From: Gammaproteobacteria bacterium
GTDB lineage: Bacteria; Gemmatimonadota; Gemmatimonadetes; Longimicrobiales; Gaopeijiaceae
DNA length: 64,000 nt
Assembly: GCA_028819075.1 (NCBI GenBank)
Contig: JAPPMM010000049.1
Coordinates: 186,001 to 250,000, forward strand
Direction: 5' to 3'
Shown here: positions 9,232-20,553 of the stretch, piece after piece
Layout of the letters: every line of letters starts with the position of its first letter
How positions within the stretch are numbered: position 1 is the first letter of the stretch
Notes under the pieces: generated by a model
The model's database searches: none
What the model was told of the DNA's origin: nothing
Seen by the model: only the letters and a program-made list of their open reading frames with translations
Made by a program: the position numbers and the translations under genes

Positions 9232-10185
9232 TCACGCCGGAGGCAGATCCTCCACCAGCTGGACCATGCGCTCGAGCTGGCTCTCGTCCGGGAGCCCGCC
9301 GATGCCGCCGCCCAGGTTGTCGATCATGTGCTCGGGGCGGCTCGTGGCTGGGGTGACGCAGGTTACCGCCGGGTGCGCCACCACGAACTTGAGGAAGAAC
9401 TGCGCCCAGCTGTGGGCGTCGAACTCGCCGGCCCACTCGGGCACGTCGCGCCCGCTTACCCGGTTCCAGAGGCGGGTGCGGCCGAAGGGGGCGTAGACCA
9501 GCACGCCGATGTTCCGCTCCTGCGCGAGCGGCAGGATCATGTCGGCCGAGGCGCGGTTGTCGACGGCGTAGTCCACGCCGATGAAGTCGATGGGCTCGTT
9601 GCGCATGATCGCCGCGAGGTCGGGATAGCGCCGCTCGCTGGTGCTGGTGATGCCGGTGTAGCGCACCCGGCCCGCAGCCTTCTCCTCCGCGAGGATGCCG
9701 AGCTGGGTGGGCGGGTCTCCCAGATTGTGCACCTGGATGAGGTCGATGACCGGCAACTGGAAGCGGTCGAAGGAGCGCTCGATCTGCGCGCGCGCCGCCG
9801 CCGGATCGGCCCCGCCGCCCCCGCGTCCGGCCACGTTGACCTTGGTGGCCCAGAAGATCCGGTTCTGGATGCCGAGTTCGTTGGCAACGTCGCCGGCCAC
9901 CTGCTCGGAGGCGCCGTAGCCGGGGGCGGTGTCGAACACCGTGCCGCCGTTGTCAACGAAGGTCTGCAGCACGTTGCGGATGGCGGTCACATCCTCGCTG
10001 CGCGCCACGCGCGAGAAGGTGGCGGAACTGCCGAGCCCCACTACCGGAATCGTCTCGTTCGTGCCCGGAATGGCCCGGGCCAGGACCTCCTGGCGCGCCA
10101 GCGACGCAAGCAGGTCGGGGGTGAGTGCGAGAGCGGCGCCGCCGCCTGCCGTGAGCCTGAGCCAGTCGCGTCGTGTGAGCGTCAT
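9232..10185 (-). CDS. Tat-exported aldo/keto reductase
   Basis: A 317-residue protein with a twin-arginine leader (TRRDWLRLTAGGGAALALT), so it is probably folded with its cofactor before export. The aldo/keto reductase tetrad is visible as Asp and Tyr in FDTAPGYGASE, Lys in FWATKVN and His in LIQVHNL. The barrel continues with GRVRYTGIT and FIGVDYAVDN. Cofactor is presumably NADPH. The AGGAG site lies about 8 bases before the ATG. Oddity: the family is mostly cytosolic; Tat-exported members are known but their substrates are not. Confidence 0.88.
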   Translation of the reverse strand: MTLTRRDWLRLTAGGGAALALTPDLLASLARQEVLARAIPGTNETIPVVGLGSSATFSRVARSEDVTAIRNVLQTFVDNGGTVFDTAPGYGASEQVAGDVANELGIQNRIFWATKVNVAGRGGGGADPAAARAQIERSFDRFQLPVIDLIQVHNLGDPPTQLGILAEEKAAGRVRYTGITSTSERRYPDLAAIMRNEPIDFIGVDYAVDNRASADMILPLAQERNIGVLVYAPFGRTRLWNRVSGRDVPEWAGEFDAHSWAQFFLKFVVAHPAVTCVTPATSRPEHMIDNLGGGIGGLPDESQLERMVQLVEDLPPA

Positions 10186-10350
10186 CTTTCTCTCCTGAAC
10201 ATCGAGTGTGTTGCGGGAATCGCCTGCTTCGCGGCCACACGCCTCCAGGATGAGGCGCGAGCCCTCTCCCGCATGGACAACCGGGGCGGCCTTACCGCTG
10301 AAGAATTACGTTAGAGCCGACCGCGCCCGCGGGCACGGATGGATGCGGCG

Positions 10351-10372
10351 GTCGGGAGCATCGGCTCCCGAC
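10351..10372 (-). terminator. Hairpin downstream of the peroxiredoxin gene
   Basis: A perfect 9-bp inverted repeat, GTCGGGAGC and GCTCCCGAC, around a 4-base loop lies 14 bases past the stop of the minus-strand peroxiredoxin gene. There is no run of T after it, so it is either a GC-type terminator or an mRNA-end stabiliser. Confidence 0.5.
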
Positions 10373-10385
10373 CCGTCCGCGGGCG

Positions 10386-10859
10386 TCACGCGACCGCCTG
10401 CACGGCCTCCACGATCTCGTCGAACGGGGGCAGGATGCCAGGGTTCTCCGCCACCCACGCGTAGGTGACGCGTCCCTCCCCGTCAACGACGAAGACCGAG
10501 CGCTTGGCCACACCGCGCAACCCGATGAGTTCGTCCTGCAGAACTCCGTATGCGCTCACTGCTTCCTTGTTGAAGTCCGAGAGGATGGGAAACGGTGCGC
10601 CCATCTCCTCGCCCCACTTCTGGTTGACGAACGGGGAGTCCACGCTGATGCCGACGACGTCGGCGCCAAGCTCGCCCCAGTGGGCCCAATTCTCGGCGAC
10701 ATGGCAAAACTCGGCCGTGCAGGTGCTCGTAAAGGCCAGCGGCACAAACATCAGTACCGCGGGCCGGCCACGGTGCTCGGAGAGCTTGAAGTTCGCCCCG
10801 CCGGGGGGCGCGAACACGGTGAAATCGGGCGCATCGGCGCCCACGCGGATGGGTGTCAT
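10386..10859 (-). CDS. Peroxiredoxin (AhpC/TSA superfamily, BCP/PrxQ or AhpE-like)
   Basis: A 157-residue thioredoxin-fold peroxidase that reduces hydrogen peroxide and organic peroxides. The active-site signature PLAFTSTC puts the peroxidatic cysteine at Cys47; a second cysteine five residues later (Cys52, CTAEFC) is in the position of the resolving cysteine of BCP/PrxQ enzymes. The start ATG 10859 has AAAGGTGA about 8 bases upstream; a longer open frame upstream is non-coding. It is divergent from a VOC-family gene with 225 bp between them. Confidence 0.9.
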   Translation of the reverse strand: MTPIRVGADAPDFTVFAPPGGANFKLSEHRGRPAVLMFVPLAFTSTCTAEFCHVAENWAHWGELGADVVGISVDSPFVNQKWGEEMGAPFPILSDFNKEAVSAYGVLQDELIGLRGVAKRSVFVVDGEGRVTYAWVAENPGILPPFDEIVEAVQAVA

Positions 10860-10986
10860 GAAGTCGTCACCTTTCGTGTTGAGTTGCGGTGGCGACACCA
10901 AGTCGCGGCCCGCGTCGTATCGTACCGCGGCTGATGTCCTGTGCGTCGCCAATCGCGCGAGCGTTGAACCGATCGAGGATCGAGGC

Positions 10987-11015
10987 AAGATTGTTGAGCC
11001 CCATAATCGAGTCAA
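10987..11015 (-). promoter_or_regulatory. Candidate sigma70-type promoter for the peroxiredoxin gene
   Basis: On the minus strand TTGACT and AATCTT are separated by exactly 17 bases and lie about 130 bases before the peroxiredoxin start. An imperfect inverted repeat (ATTGTTGA and TCAACGAT) overlaps the promoter and could be an operator. Based on sequence match only. Confidence 0.35.
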
Positions 11016-11084
11016 CGATTGAGCCGCGCCAGAACAGCCTTCCCGTTGCCGACATCCATCCCCCACATCCCGAGGAATCCCGTC

Positions 11085-11906
11085 ATGTCCGACACCGCAA
11101 CTGCGACACCCGCCGAGACCACAACGACCACACCCACCGGCCGATTCTGCTGGCACGAACTGCTCACCAATGAACCTGCGGCCGCGGCCGCCTTCTATGG
11201 TGAAGTGATCGGCTGGGGCACGGGCGAGTGGGGTGAAGGCGGGACCCCGTATCACCTGTGGATGAATCAGGGCGTGCCGATCGGCGGGATGATGGCGCTC
11301 CCCGAGCATCTCGCGAGCACGGGCGTGCCGCCCCACTGGCTTCTGTACGTGTCGACGCCGGACGCCGACGCGTGCGCCGCGAAGGCCGAGAGCCTGGGCG
11401 GGACCGTTCTGGAGATGGTCGATGTCGATCAGGTCGGGCGCATGGCCGTGCTCAAGGATCCGCTGGACGCGGTCTTCATCGCCTACCAGCCCTCCGACGT
11501 GACGCCCGGGCACGACGAACTGGCCCAACTCGGCGAGTTCTCCTGGCGCGAGCTGGCCACCACCGACTGGGAGGCGGCCTGGGCCTTCTATTCGGAGCTG
11601 TTCGGCTGGCAGGAGGCTGACCGGATGGACATGGGCGAGGCGGGCATCTATCAGATGTTCCACCGCGGCGCGCACCCTCTGGGCGGCTTCTACAACCGGC
11701 CTCCCGAGATGCCCGTGTCAGCCTGGTTGAACTACGTGCGGGTGCCGGACGCCTTCGCCGCGGCGAAGAAGGTCACCGAGTTGGGCGGGACGGTGCTGAA
11801 CGGACCCATGGAGGTACCGGGAGGCGGGTTCATCGCGCAGTGCCTGGACCCGCAGGGCGCGGCCTTCGCGGTGCACTCGGAGCCGGAGGACATGGGGCGG
11901 GGTTAG
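11085..11906 (+). CDS. VOC-family protein with two glyoxalase-like domains
   Basis: A 273-residue protein; ATG 11085 is chosen for the GAGGA site 9 bases upstream. After a Thr-rich N-terminal tail of about 14 residues there are two vicinal-oxygen-chelate modules: the first from FCWHELLTNEPAAAAAFYGE, the second from FSWRELATTDWEAAWAFYSE. Each ends in a strand with an acidic metal position (AVFIAYQ and AAFAVHS regions). Two-domain proteins of this kind are often annotated as glyoxalase or hydroxylase, but the reaction cannot be deduced. Its stop overlaps the convergent M28 peptidase stop. Confidence 0.82.
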   Translation: MSDTATATPAETTTTTPTGRFCWHELLTNEPAAAAAFYGEVIGWGTGEWGEGGTPYHLWMNQGVPIGGMMALPEHLASTGVPPHWLLYVSTPDADACAAKAESLGGTVLEMVDVDQVGRMAVLKDPLDAVFIAYQPSDVTPGHDELAQLGEFSWRELATTDWEAAWAFYSELFGWQEADRMDMGEAGIYQMFHRGAHPLGGFYNRPPEMPVSAWLNYVRVPDAFAAAKKVTELGGTVLNGPMEVPGGGFIAQCLDPQGAAFAVHSEPEDMGRG

Positions 11907-13519
11907 CGCGGGCTCACCCCCGAACTCCGCGCCGGCGGGCGGCACTCGGGCCACTGCGTGCCCTCCGGCATCGCCCGCCGGTCCCGCGGCATCATCTCCG
12001 GATCCTGCGACGCCAGATAGACGAACAGCGCGGTCATCACCGCATCGTCCCGCAGATCCTCGACGACGATCTTGTCGAAGGTGTCCCGGTTGGTGTGCCA
12101 GGTGTAGATGCTGGTGTCCCACCGGTTGTCGGCAATGTTCATCTCGCTGCGGCCGGCGCCGACGTGGAAGCTGAACGCCGGCACTCCGGCGCACAGGAAG
12201 GAGGCGTGATCCGTCCCGCCCGATTCGGGCATCCCCGGAATCTCCAGAGTGACCAGGTCCGACAGCTCGCTCGGGATCTGCGCCAGCCACTCGCCGAAGC
12301 GCCCGGCGGCTCCGGCGAATCCCTGCATGGGGATGAAAGTGACCGGCCCGTTCCCATGATCGACGTTGAACACCGTGTGGGTGCGCTCGAGGATCCCGGG
12401 GTTGTCCTCGACGAAGGCGCGTGAGCCGTTCAGGCCCTGCTCCTCGCCGTTCCAGAGGGCGCCGATGATGGTGCGCCGGGGGTTGGGAACCGCGCTCTTG
12501 AGGATGCGCATCGCCTCCATGATGGCGACCGCGCCGGTGCCGTTGTCGAGCGCGCCGTCCGACCCGTCCCACGAGTCGAAGTGGCCTCCGAGGATGACGT
12601 ACTCCTCGGGTTCGGCGCTGCCGGGGATCACGGCGAAGGCGTTCGAGACCGGCACCTCTCCCAGGAAGCGGGCCTGGGCGTCGACGCGCAGCACCGGCCC
12701 CTGATCGTTCTCGGCCAGCCGGTACAGGAGCCCGTACGCCTCGCAGCTCAGGTCCAGAACCGGTGCCCGCTGCGCGCGGGTGCCGAAGATCTTGGTGACG
12801 CCCCAGCCTTCGGACCACTGCGAGCGGATGACGCCGGCGGGTCCGGCTGTGCTTAACGCCTCGGGTAGCGAGCGCGCATCAAACCCCGTGTTCCCCACGC
12901 GTTCGCTCCACTCCGCGCTCGCGCGCTCGCGCTCCGCCGTCATGCGGGCCATCGTCTCGGGCCGCGCGAACCACTCCAGGTTGTCGGGCGCGCGGCAGCT
13001 CGGCTCCGGGGGTGAGACGAGCACGAACTTGCCGCGCACCTCCGACAGCGATGTTTCGAAGGCTTCGGGGCTGCCCGCGTCCGGGAGGATCACCACCTCC
13101 GCCTCGACCGGCCCGTCCGTGGCCGGGCTCCACGCGGCCGCCATGCCCTCGAGCGTGCGCACGCGCGGCGCGATGAGATCGATGTGGGTGATGCCGCGCT
13201 CCCACCCGCGCCAGGTGCCGTACTGCTCCTTGTACGCTTCGATGCCCCATTCCGCGTACTTCGCCAGCGCCCAGTCGTTGGCGCCGACCATGGCCGGTGA
13301 ACCGGTGAGACGCGGCCCGATCGAGTCCATCATCACCTGGCCCAGTTCGTAGACCTGCGAGCGCTCCACGCCCTCCTCCCAGATCGCCCGGATCACCGGG
13401 TCGTCGGAGGGAAACGACTGCGCGGCCAACGCCCCCGTGCCCACCAGCTCGAACGGAACCGTCATGGAGGTGAGGAAGGCTGGAACACAGATGATTACAG
13501 CTCGAACCGAGGGCCTCAT
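11903..13519 (-). CDS. Secreted M28-family zinc peptidase
   Basis: A 538-residue exported aminopeptidase-like enzyme. ATG 13519 follows a GGAG site and starts a hydrophobic signal ([19 protein letters not shown]). A PA-type insert occupies the middle. The co-catalytic zinc site is recognisable: His and Asp in [10 protein letters not shown], bridging Asp in GALDNGTGA, Glu-Glu in GEEQGLNGS, Asp in NVDHGNG and a terminal His in YTWHTNRD. M28 exopeptidases release N-terminal residues from peptides. A paralogue with a frameshift lies at 40537-42146. It is divergent from katG. Confidence 0.88.
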   Translation of the reverse strand: MRPSVRAVIICVPAFLTSMTVPFELVGTGALAAQSFPSDDPVIRAIWEEGVERSQVYELGQVMMDSIGPRLTGSPAMVGANDWALAKYAEWGIEAYKEQYGTWRGWERGITHIDLIAPRVRTLEGMAAAWSPATDGPVEAEVVILPDAGSPEAFETSLSEVRGKFVLVSPPEPSCRAPDNLEWFARPETMARMTAERERASAEWSERVGNTGFDARSLPEALSTAGPAGVIRSQWSEGWGVTKIFGTRAQRAPVLDLSCEAYGLLYRLAENDQGPVLRVDAQARFLGEVPVSNAFAVIPGSAEPEEYVILGGHFDSWDGSDGALDNGTGAVAIMEAMRILKSAVPNPRRTIIGALWNGEEQGLNGSRAFVEDNPGILERTHTVFNVDHGNGPVTFIPMQGFAGAAGRFGEWLAQIPSELSDLVTLEIPGMPESGGTDHASFLCAGVPAFSFHVGAGRSEMNIADNRWDTSIYTWHTNRDTFDKIVVEDLRDDAVMTALFVYLASQDPEMMPRDRRAMPEGTQWPECRPPARSSGVSPR

Positions 13520-13566
13520 GGATCGCTCCGCGATGAGGAATGGACCTGCCGCGTCCGATACTATAG

Positions 13567-15831
<2,265 letters not shown>

Positions 15832-15876
15832 TGATTGACCGGCTCGGCCGGAGGCTCGCCCGAATCCGGACTCTCC

Positions 15877-16632
15877 ATGCGTCTTGAAGGCAGGCGTGCT
15901 CTGGTCACCGGAGGATCCCGGGGTATCGGCCGGGCCATCGCCCTGGGCCTGGCTCGTGAGGGCGCGGATGTAGCCGTCAACTATCGGCGAAGCCACGCGG
16001 ATGCCGGGAGCGCCGTTCGCGAGATCGAGCGAATGGGGCGGCGCGCGGTTGCCCTGCAGGGGTCCACGGACTCGGCGTCGGATGTCGAGCGCTTCGTCGC
16101 CGGGGCGCACGACTTCCTGGGCGGCATCGACATCCTGGTCAACAACGCCGGCATCCTGAAGCGCACGCCCCTTCTCGAGATCGATGAGGAGGAGTGGGAC
16201 GCCATCCTGGACGTCAACCTGAAGGGGTATTTCCTGGTCGGGCAGGCAGTGGCGCGCCGCATGGTCGAGGCCGGGACGCCGGGCGCCATCGTCAACGTGT
16301 CCTCCGCCGGGCAGGCGGCGGCCGGTCCGAACCTCACCCACTACTGCGTGTCGAAGGCGGGGGTCGGGATGCTGACGAAGCAGATGGCGCTCGAGCTCGC
16401 GCCTCACGGGATCCGGGTGAATGCCATCGCGCCGGGCCTGATCGAGACCGATCTCAACCGGGCCGACATCGCGCGGGACGAATTCCGGGAGGGCCGCCTC
16501 GCGCGCATTCCGTTGGGGGTGATCGGCACGCCGGACGACGTGGTGGGGGCTGTCGTGTTTCTCGCGTCGGGCGAAGAAGCGCGCCTCGTGACCGGGACCA
16601 GCTTGTTCGTCGATGCCGGGCAGTTGATCTGA
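15877..16632 (+). CDS. SDR-family NAD(P)-dependent oxidoreductase
   Basis: A 251-residue classical short-chain dehydrogenase. TGGSRGIGRAIA forms the cofactor loop at the N-terminus, NNAG follows the fourth strand, the catalytic Ser is in NVSSAG and the Tyr and Lys are in HYCVSK. It ends in the usual TGTSLFVDAG segment. Resembles 3-oxoacyl-ACP reductase FabG-like and glucose dehydrogenase-like enzymes, but the substrate cannot be told. ATG 15877 is used; the spacer from katG is 45 bp. With a TRAP transporter next door, oxidation of an imported hydroxy or sugar acid is a reasonable guess. Confidence 0.9.
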   Translation: MRLEGRRALVTGGSRGIGRAIALGLAREGADVAVNYRRSHADAGSAVREIERMGRRAVALQGSTDSASDVERFVAGAHDFLGGIDILVNNAGILKRTPLLEIDEEEWDAILDVNLKGYFLVGQAVARRMVEAGTPGAIVNVSSAGQAAAGPNLTHYCVSKAGVGMLTKQMALELAPHGIRVNAIAPGLIETDLNRADIARDEFREGRLARIPLGVIGTPDDVVGAVVFLASGEEARLVTGTSLFVDAGQLI

Positions 16633-16955
16633 GGGTGCGGAGGGGGCTCGCGGAGGGGATCGCTGGTGCGATGGGCCGAGGGAGGTGCCGCGGCGGGTCA
16701 CGAAGGCCGCCGCGACGTATCGTCGCCAGACCCTCTGCAGAGCGTTGCATTTCCCAGTATGCAACACAGCATTGCATTTCCGGTTTGGCAACACTCTCCG
16801 GATGTGGCTGCAGGAATGACGGTACGCCGATCCCGCGCATCGCGGACGGGCTCCGGGGCCTTCGGCGAGCACTCTCCCTACGCAGCGACAGCGTAGTGCT
16901 GCGAAGCGCCCCGACCCACGGCATCGGCCCGGCGGTCGATCGCGTTCCTCGAGCT
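16633..16955 (+). promoter_or_regulatory. Spacer before the TRAP operon carrying a two-dyad repeat element
   Basis: The 323-bp gap between the SDR and dctP contains no recognised gene. It holds the 66-bp element described separately, then about 155 bp of ordinary GC-rich DNA up to dctP. The dctP promoter should lie here. The gap contrasts with the overlaps and near-zero spacing of the genes after it. Confidence 0.45.
16731..16799 (+). repeat. Copy 1 of a two-dyad TTGCA/TGCAA intergenic element
   Basis: Starts with CCCTCTGCAG and contains GTTGCAT (16744-16750) paired with ATGCAAC (16759-16765), then a second dyad TTGC/GCAA ending in GCAACACTC. The reverse complement of 35875-35942 aligns over about 66 bp without a gap, sharing the start, the GCAACACAG centre, TTGCATTT and GCAACACTC. 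Each copy lies about 95 bp after the stop of one gene and about 150 bp before a gene in the same direction. Confidence 0.7.
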
Positions 16956-18023
16956 GTGCGGGCGCTGTTGACGGCGATGTTGGTGTCGTTCCTCGCGGTG
17001 TCCTGCCGCGGCCCGCAATTCGGCGATTCCGACAGTGCAACCCTGGGCGACTCCCGCACTTGGGAGGTCCGCTTCTCCCATGTGCTCTCGACCAACTCGG
17101 AATTCCATCTCCTGGCGGAGCGTTTCCGGGATCTCATGCTCGAGCGCACCGGCGGGCGCTTCCGGGTCGTCATCTATCCGTCGGGGCAGCTCGGCGGAGA
17201 GCGCGTGGCCTTCGAGCAGATCCAGGTCGGCGCGGTGCACCTGGCCATCACGGGCACGCCCGTGCTATCGGGCTGGGTGCCCGAGGGGCAGATGTTCGAC
17301 CTCCCGTTCCTTTTCGAGAACCGGGATCACGGGCTCGCGGTCATGAACGGCGCCGTCGGGGACTGGTGGCGTGATCTGCTGCTGGAGCGCACGGGCGTCC
17401 GTTCGCTGGGCTTCCTCGACTACGGGTTCCGCCACGTCTACAACCGGCGCCGGCCAGTGGAGACGCCCGGGGATCTCGCCGGACTGAAGCTCCGGGTCCT
17501 GCAGAACGCGACGTACCTGGCGGCGTACTCGGCGCTCGGCGTCCAGGCGACCCCGATGAACTACGGCGAGGTCTACTCCGCGCTGCAGCAGGGCGTGATC
17601 GACGGCGGCGAGGCGAACGCCATCGGATTCGTGAGCAGCCGGCTCTACGAGGTGGCCCGCTTCTACAGCTTCACGTCCATCACCTACAACCCGATCACGC
17701 TTCTGGTGAACGAGCCGTTCTATCGGGGGCTCCCCGAGGACATCAGGGAGATCGTCGACCGGTCCGCGGCGGATGCGCTTGCCTATCAGAGTGAAGCCGC
17801 GCGCCGGATGGAGGCGGACGCGATCGAGCAGATGCGGGCCGCGGGCGTGGAGATCTCGCGCCCGGGGCTGGCGCCGTTCGTCCCGGCCGTGCGGCCCCGC
17901 ATCTGGAACGAGCTGGCCGATCGGCTGCCGGACGGCGAGGCGCTGATCGCAAGGCTGGTGGAGGAGGCGGAGCGTGAGGCGTTCTCTCCCGGCGCCGTGG
18001 ACAGCCTGATCCCCCCGCGATGA
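16956..18023 (+). CDS. dctP: TRAP transporter substrate-binding lipoprotein (DctP family)
   Basis: A 355-residue solute receptor. The frame is open far upstream, so the start is uncertain; GTG 16956 gives a short lipoprotein signal (RALLTAMLVSFLAVSC) with lipid-linked Cys near residue 17, and ATG 16977 is the alternative. The mature part has DctP hallmarks: WEVRFSHVLSTNSEFH at the N-terminus, YPSGQLGGER, FDLPFLFENRDH, and the arginine-containing hinge LAGLKLRVLQNATY followed by GVIDGGEANAIGF. In this family a conserved Arg binds the carboxylate of the ligand, so an organic acid is likely. Works with dctQ and dctM downstream. Confidence 0.9.
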   Translation: MRALLTAMLVSFLAVSCRGPQFGDSDSATLGDSRTWEVRFSHVLSTNSEFHLLAERFRDLMLERTGGRFRVVIYPSGQLGGERVAFEQIQVGAVHLAITGTPVLSGWVPEGQMFDLPFLFENRDHGLAVMNGAVGDWWRDLLLERTGVRSLGFLDYGFRHVYNRRRPVETPGDLAGLKLRVLQNATYLAAYSALGVQATPMNYGEVYSALQQGVIDGGEANAIGFVSSRLYEVARFYSFTSITYNPITLLVNEPFYRGLPEDIREIVDRSAADALAYQSEAARRMEADAIEQMRAAGVEISRPGLAPFVPAVRPRIWNELADRLPDGEALIARLVEEAEREAFSPGAVDSLIPPR

Positions 18024-18024
18024 G

Positions 18025-18783
18025 ATGAGCTTCGATTCGAGAGCCGCCGGCTTGATCGCAGACCTGCAGGGGCGACTGGACGCGGTTGCGGATCCCGCCA
18101 CTAAGGTGTGGTTCGAGAACTACCTGAAGCACGCGATCGGCTACCGCGGGGTGAAGACGCCGGTGGTCACGCGGATTGTGGCCGAGTGGCGAGGCGAGCA
18201 CGGGCTCGAGCGCCTGCCGGACGACGATCAGCTCGCCCTGGCCCGTTCGCTGATCGGGGAACGCCTGGCCGAGGACAAGTTCGCCGGGATTCTCTACATG
18301 CAGCAGTACCTGGTGCGGCGGCTGCATCCGGACCGGCTTCTCGCGGTGGCCGAAGAACTCTTTGCGGAGGGCGCCTTCTTCGACTGGTCGACGAGCGATT
18401 GGTTCAGCGTGCGGGTGCTGGGTCCGCTGCTCCGCCGTGGCCCGACCGGGACGGCCGAAAGGATCGCCGGATGGCGCACCGCCGAGAACCTCTGGCAGCG
18501 TCGCGCGGCAATCGTGCCCTTCAGGGCGGTGGTGCGCGACGAGTCGTACCATCCGCTCATCGAGACGACGGTTGCGGCGCTTGTGCGCGAACGCGAGCGG
18601 TTCATCCAGACCGGGATCGGGTGGGTCGTGAGCGACATGTCGAAGGTGCACCCGGGTGTCGCGGCCGCCCTGGTGGAGCGGCACTTCGGCGATCTCTCGG
18701 CGGAGGTGATCCGGCGGCATACGCGATACCTGCCAGATCACGAGCGGTACAAGGCGAGAACGCGGACGGGGGCTATCAGGTGA
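18025..18783 (+). CDS. AlkD-like DNA alkylation repair glycosylase
   Basis: A 252-residue HEAT-like repeat protein of the DNA_alkylation family. Recognisable segments are FFDWSTSDWFSVRVLGPLL, ENLWQRRAAIVPF and IQTGIGWVVSDM, equivalent to the Trp/Asp/Arg positions that AlkD uses to excise N3- and N7-alkylated bases from DNA. It begins one base after the dctP stop and is followed 22 bases later by dctQ, so it is co-transcribed with the transporter. This placement is unusual, since dctP, dctQ and dctM are normally contiguous. Confidence 0.87.
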   Translation: MSFDSRAAGLIADLQGRLDAVADPATKVWFENYLKHAIGYRGVKTPVVTRIVAEWRGEHGLERLPDDDQLALARSLIGERLAEDKFAGILYMQQYLVRRLHPDRLLAVAEELFAEGAFFDWSTSDWFSVRVLGPLLRRGPTGTAERIAGWRTAENLWQRRAAIVPFRAVVRDESYHPLIETTVAALVRERERFIQTGIGWVVSDMSKVHPGVAAALVERHFGDLSAEVIRRHTRYLPDHERYKARTRTGAIR

Positions 18784-18805
18784 CGCGAGCCGAGGCTGAG
18801 CGCGA

Positions 18806-19279
18806 ATGATGCGACGGCTCCGCGCCCTCAACGGGGTCCTGGTGAAGCTCGAGACCTGGGCGGCGGGTGGCCTTCTGATCACCGTAGCCCTCGTGGTCCT
18901 CCTCCAGGTCCTGATGCGCTACCTCTTCGCGTACCCGAATCCGTGGAGCGAGGAGGTCTCGCGCTTCTGCTTCATCTGGCTGTCGCTGCTGGGGGCGTCG
19001 CTGGCAGTGGAGCACCGGGCGCACTTCGGGTTCGACCAGGTCACGAAGGCGCTCGCGCCGCGCGAGAAGAAGGTCGTGGCGAGGTTCGCCGGGGCGGTCG
19101 TGCTGCTGTTCTCGCTGCTCCTCATCGGCACCGGCATCGCGCTCATGGACCTCACCATGGGAGAGCGCTCGCCGGCCCTGAACCTGCCTGTCGCCCTGGT
19201 CTACGCGGCGGCTCCGGTGTCCGGGGTGCTGATGGTGGTGCACATGGTGGCGGGATGGGCCGGGGAGGACACCCGCTGA
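18806..19279 (+). CDS. dctQ: TRAP transporter small permease (DctQ)
   Basis: A 157-residue membrane protein with four predicted helices (about 19-40, 52-72, 92-113 and 129-150). The segment NPWSEEVSRFCFIWLSLLGA between helices one and two is the DctQ family signature. It partners DctM in the membrane. The stop overlaps the dctM start by one base (TGATG). A second ATG one codon later is possible. Confidence 0.9.
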   Translation: MMRRLRALNGVLVKLETWAAGGLLITVALVVLLQVLMRYLFAYPNPWSEEVSRFCFIWLSLLGASLAVEHRAHFGFDQVTKALAPREKKVVARFAGAVVLLFSLLLIGTGIALMDLTMGERSPALNLPVALVYAAAPVSGVLMVVHMVAGWAGEDTR

Positions 19280-20553
19280 TGGGCGCGTTTCTCCTCGGCA
19301 TCTTCGGGCTGCTGGTGCTGGCCGCCGTGCCCATCGGCTTCGCGCTCGCGATCGCGGCCGTGCTGGCCATCGTGGTGGCCGACCTCCCGCTCGTCATCAT
19401 TCCGCAGCAGATCGTCGCGGGCATGGACTCCTTCCCCATGCTCGCCGTCCCCCTTTTCATTCTCGCCGGCTTCCTGATGGACGTCGGAGGGATCAGCCGC
19501 CGACTGGTGACGCTGGCGCGGGCGCTCGTGGGACACCTCCCCGGAGGGCTCGGGCAGGTGGTGATCATGGCCGAGATGTTCTTCTCGGGGGTGTCCGGCT
19601 CCACTTCCGCGGATGCGGCCGCCATCGGGGGCATCATGGTGCCGCAACTGACGGCGAACGGCTACGGCCGCGCGCGCGCCACCGCGATCGTGTCGGCCGC
19701 GTGCGGCATGGGAATCCTCATTCCGCCGGCCATCGTGATGGTCGTCTACGGCGTCATCGGCAACGTCTCCGTCGGCGCGCTGTTCGTCGCTTCGATCGTG
19801 CCCGCGCTGCTCATCGCCGTCGGCCTGATGACACAGATCGGATGGCAGGCGCGCAGGCAGGGATGGCCTGCCGGGGAGCGCGCGTCCCTCGCAGAACTCC
19901 GGCGCGCGGCGCGAGATGCGCTGCTGCCGCTCCTCATGATCGTGGTCATCCTGGGGGGCATCCGCTTCGGGCTCTTCACGCCCACGGAGGCCGCTGCGGT
20001 GGCGGTCGCCTACGCGTTGCTGCTGGCCGGGCTGGTGTACCGGTCCCTCACCCTTGCGGAGCTGTGGAGGAAGATCGTCCAGACCGCCATGGTGTCGGGG
20101 ATGGTGCTGTTCGTGGTGGGCGCCGCGCGCCTGCTGGGCTGGGTCCTCGCCGTGATGCAGGTGCCCCAGACGCTGGCGGCATCGGTGGTGGGAATGGGCG
20201 GCGGGCAGGCCGGCTTCATGCTCCTCACGATCCTCGTTTTCCTGCCGCTCGGCGCCATCCTGGAGGGCGTGCCCGCGGTGGTCCTGCTCACGCCCATCCT
20301 GCTGCCCCTGGCGATGCAACTGGGCATCGATCCCGTGCACTACGGCGCCGTCATCGTGGCGACCCAGGGGATCTCCGTGTTCCTCCCGCCCGTGGGCGTC
20401 AGCCTGCTGGTGGCCTGCTCGGTGGGAGGGGTCGAGCCGGCGGAGGTGGCGCGGCCGCTGTGGCCGTATTTGGCGTTGATGCTGGGGCTTACGATGGTGA
20501 TCGCGTTTGTGCCGGGGGTGGTATTGTGGCTGCCGGGGGTGTTGGGGTGGTGA
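19279..20553 (+). CDS. dctM: TRAP transporter large permease (DctM)
   Basis: A 424-residue protein with about 12 hydrophobic segments that carries sodium-coupled substrate translocation. Family segments seen are PLFILAGFLMDVGGISRRL, FFSGVSGSTSADAAAIGGIM, GMGILIPPAIVMVVYG and FGLFTPTEAAAVAVAYALLL. The start overlaps dctQ and the stop overlaps the next gene by four bases (GTGA), so synthesis of the permeases and the MFS protein is coupled. Confidence 0.95.
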   Translation: MGAFLLGIFGLLVLAAVPIGFALAIAAVLAIVVADLPLVIIPQQIVAGMDSFPMLAVPLFILAGFLMDVGGISRRLVTLARALVGHLPGGLGQVVIMAEMFFSGVSGSTSADAAAIGGIMVPQLTANGYGRARATAIVSAACGMGILIPPAIVMVVYGVIGNVSVGALFVASIVPALLIAVGLMTQIGWQARRQGWPAGERASLAELRRAARDALLPLLMIVVILGGIRFGLFTPTEAAAVAVAYALLLAGLVYRSLTLAELWRKIVQTAMVSGMVLFVVGAARLLGWVLAVMQVPQTLAASVVGMGGGQAGFMLLTILVFLPLGAILEGVPAVVLLTPILLPLAMQLGIDPVHYGAVIVATQGISVFLPPVGVSLLVACSVGGVEPAEVARPLWPYLALMLGLTMVIAFVPGVVLWLPGVLGW

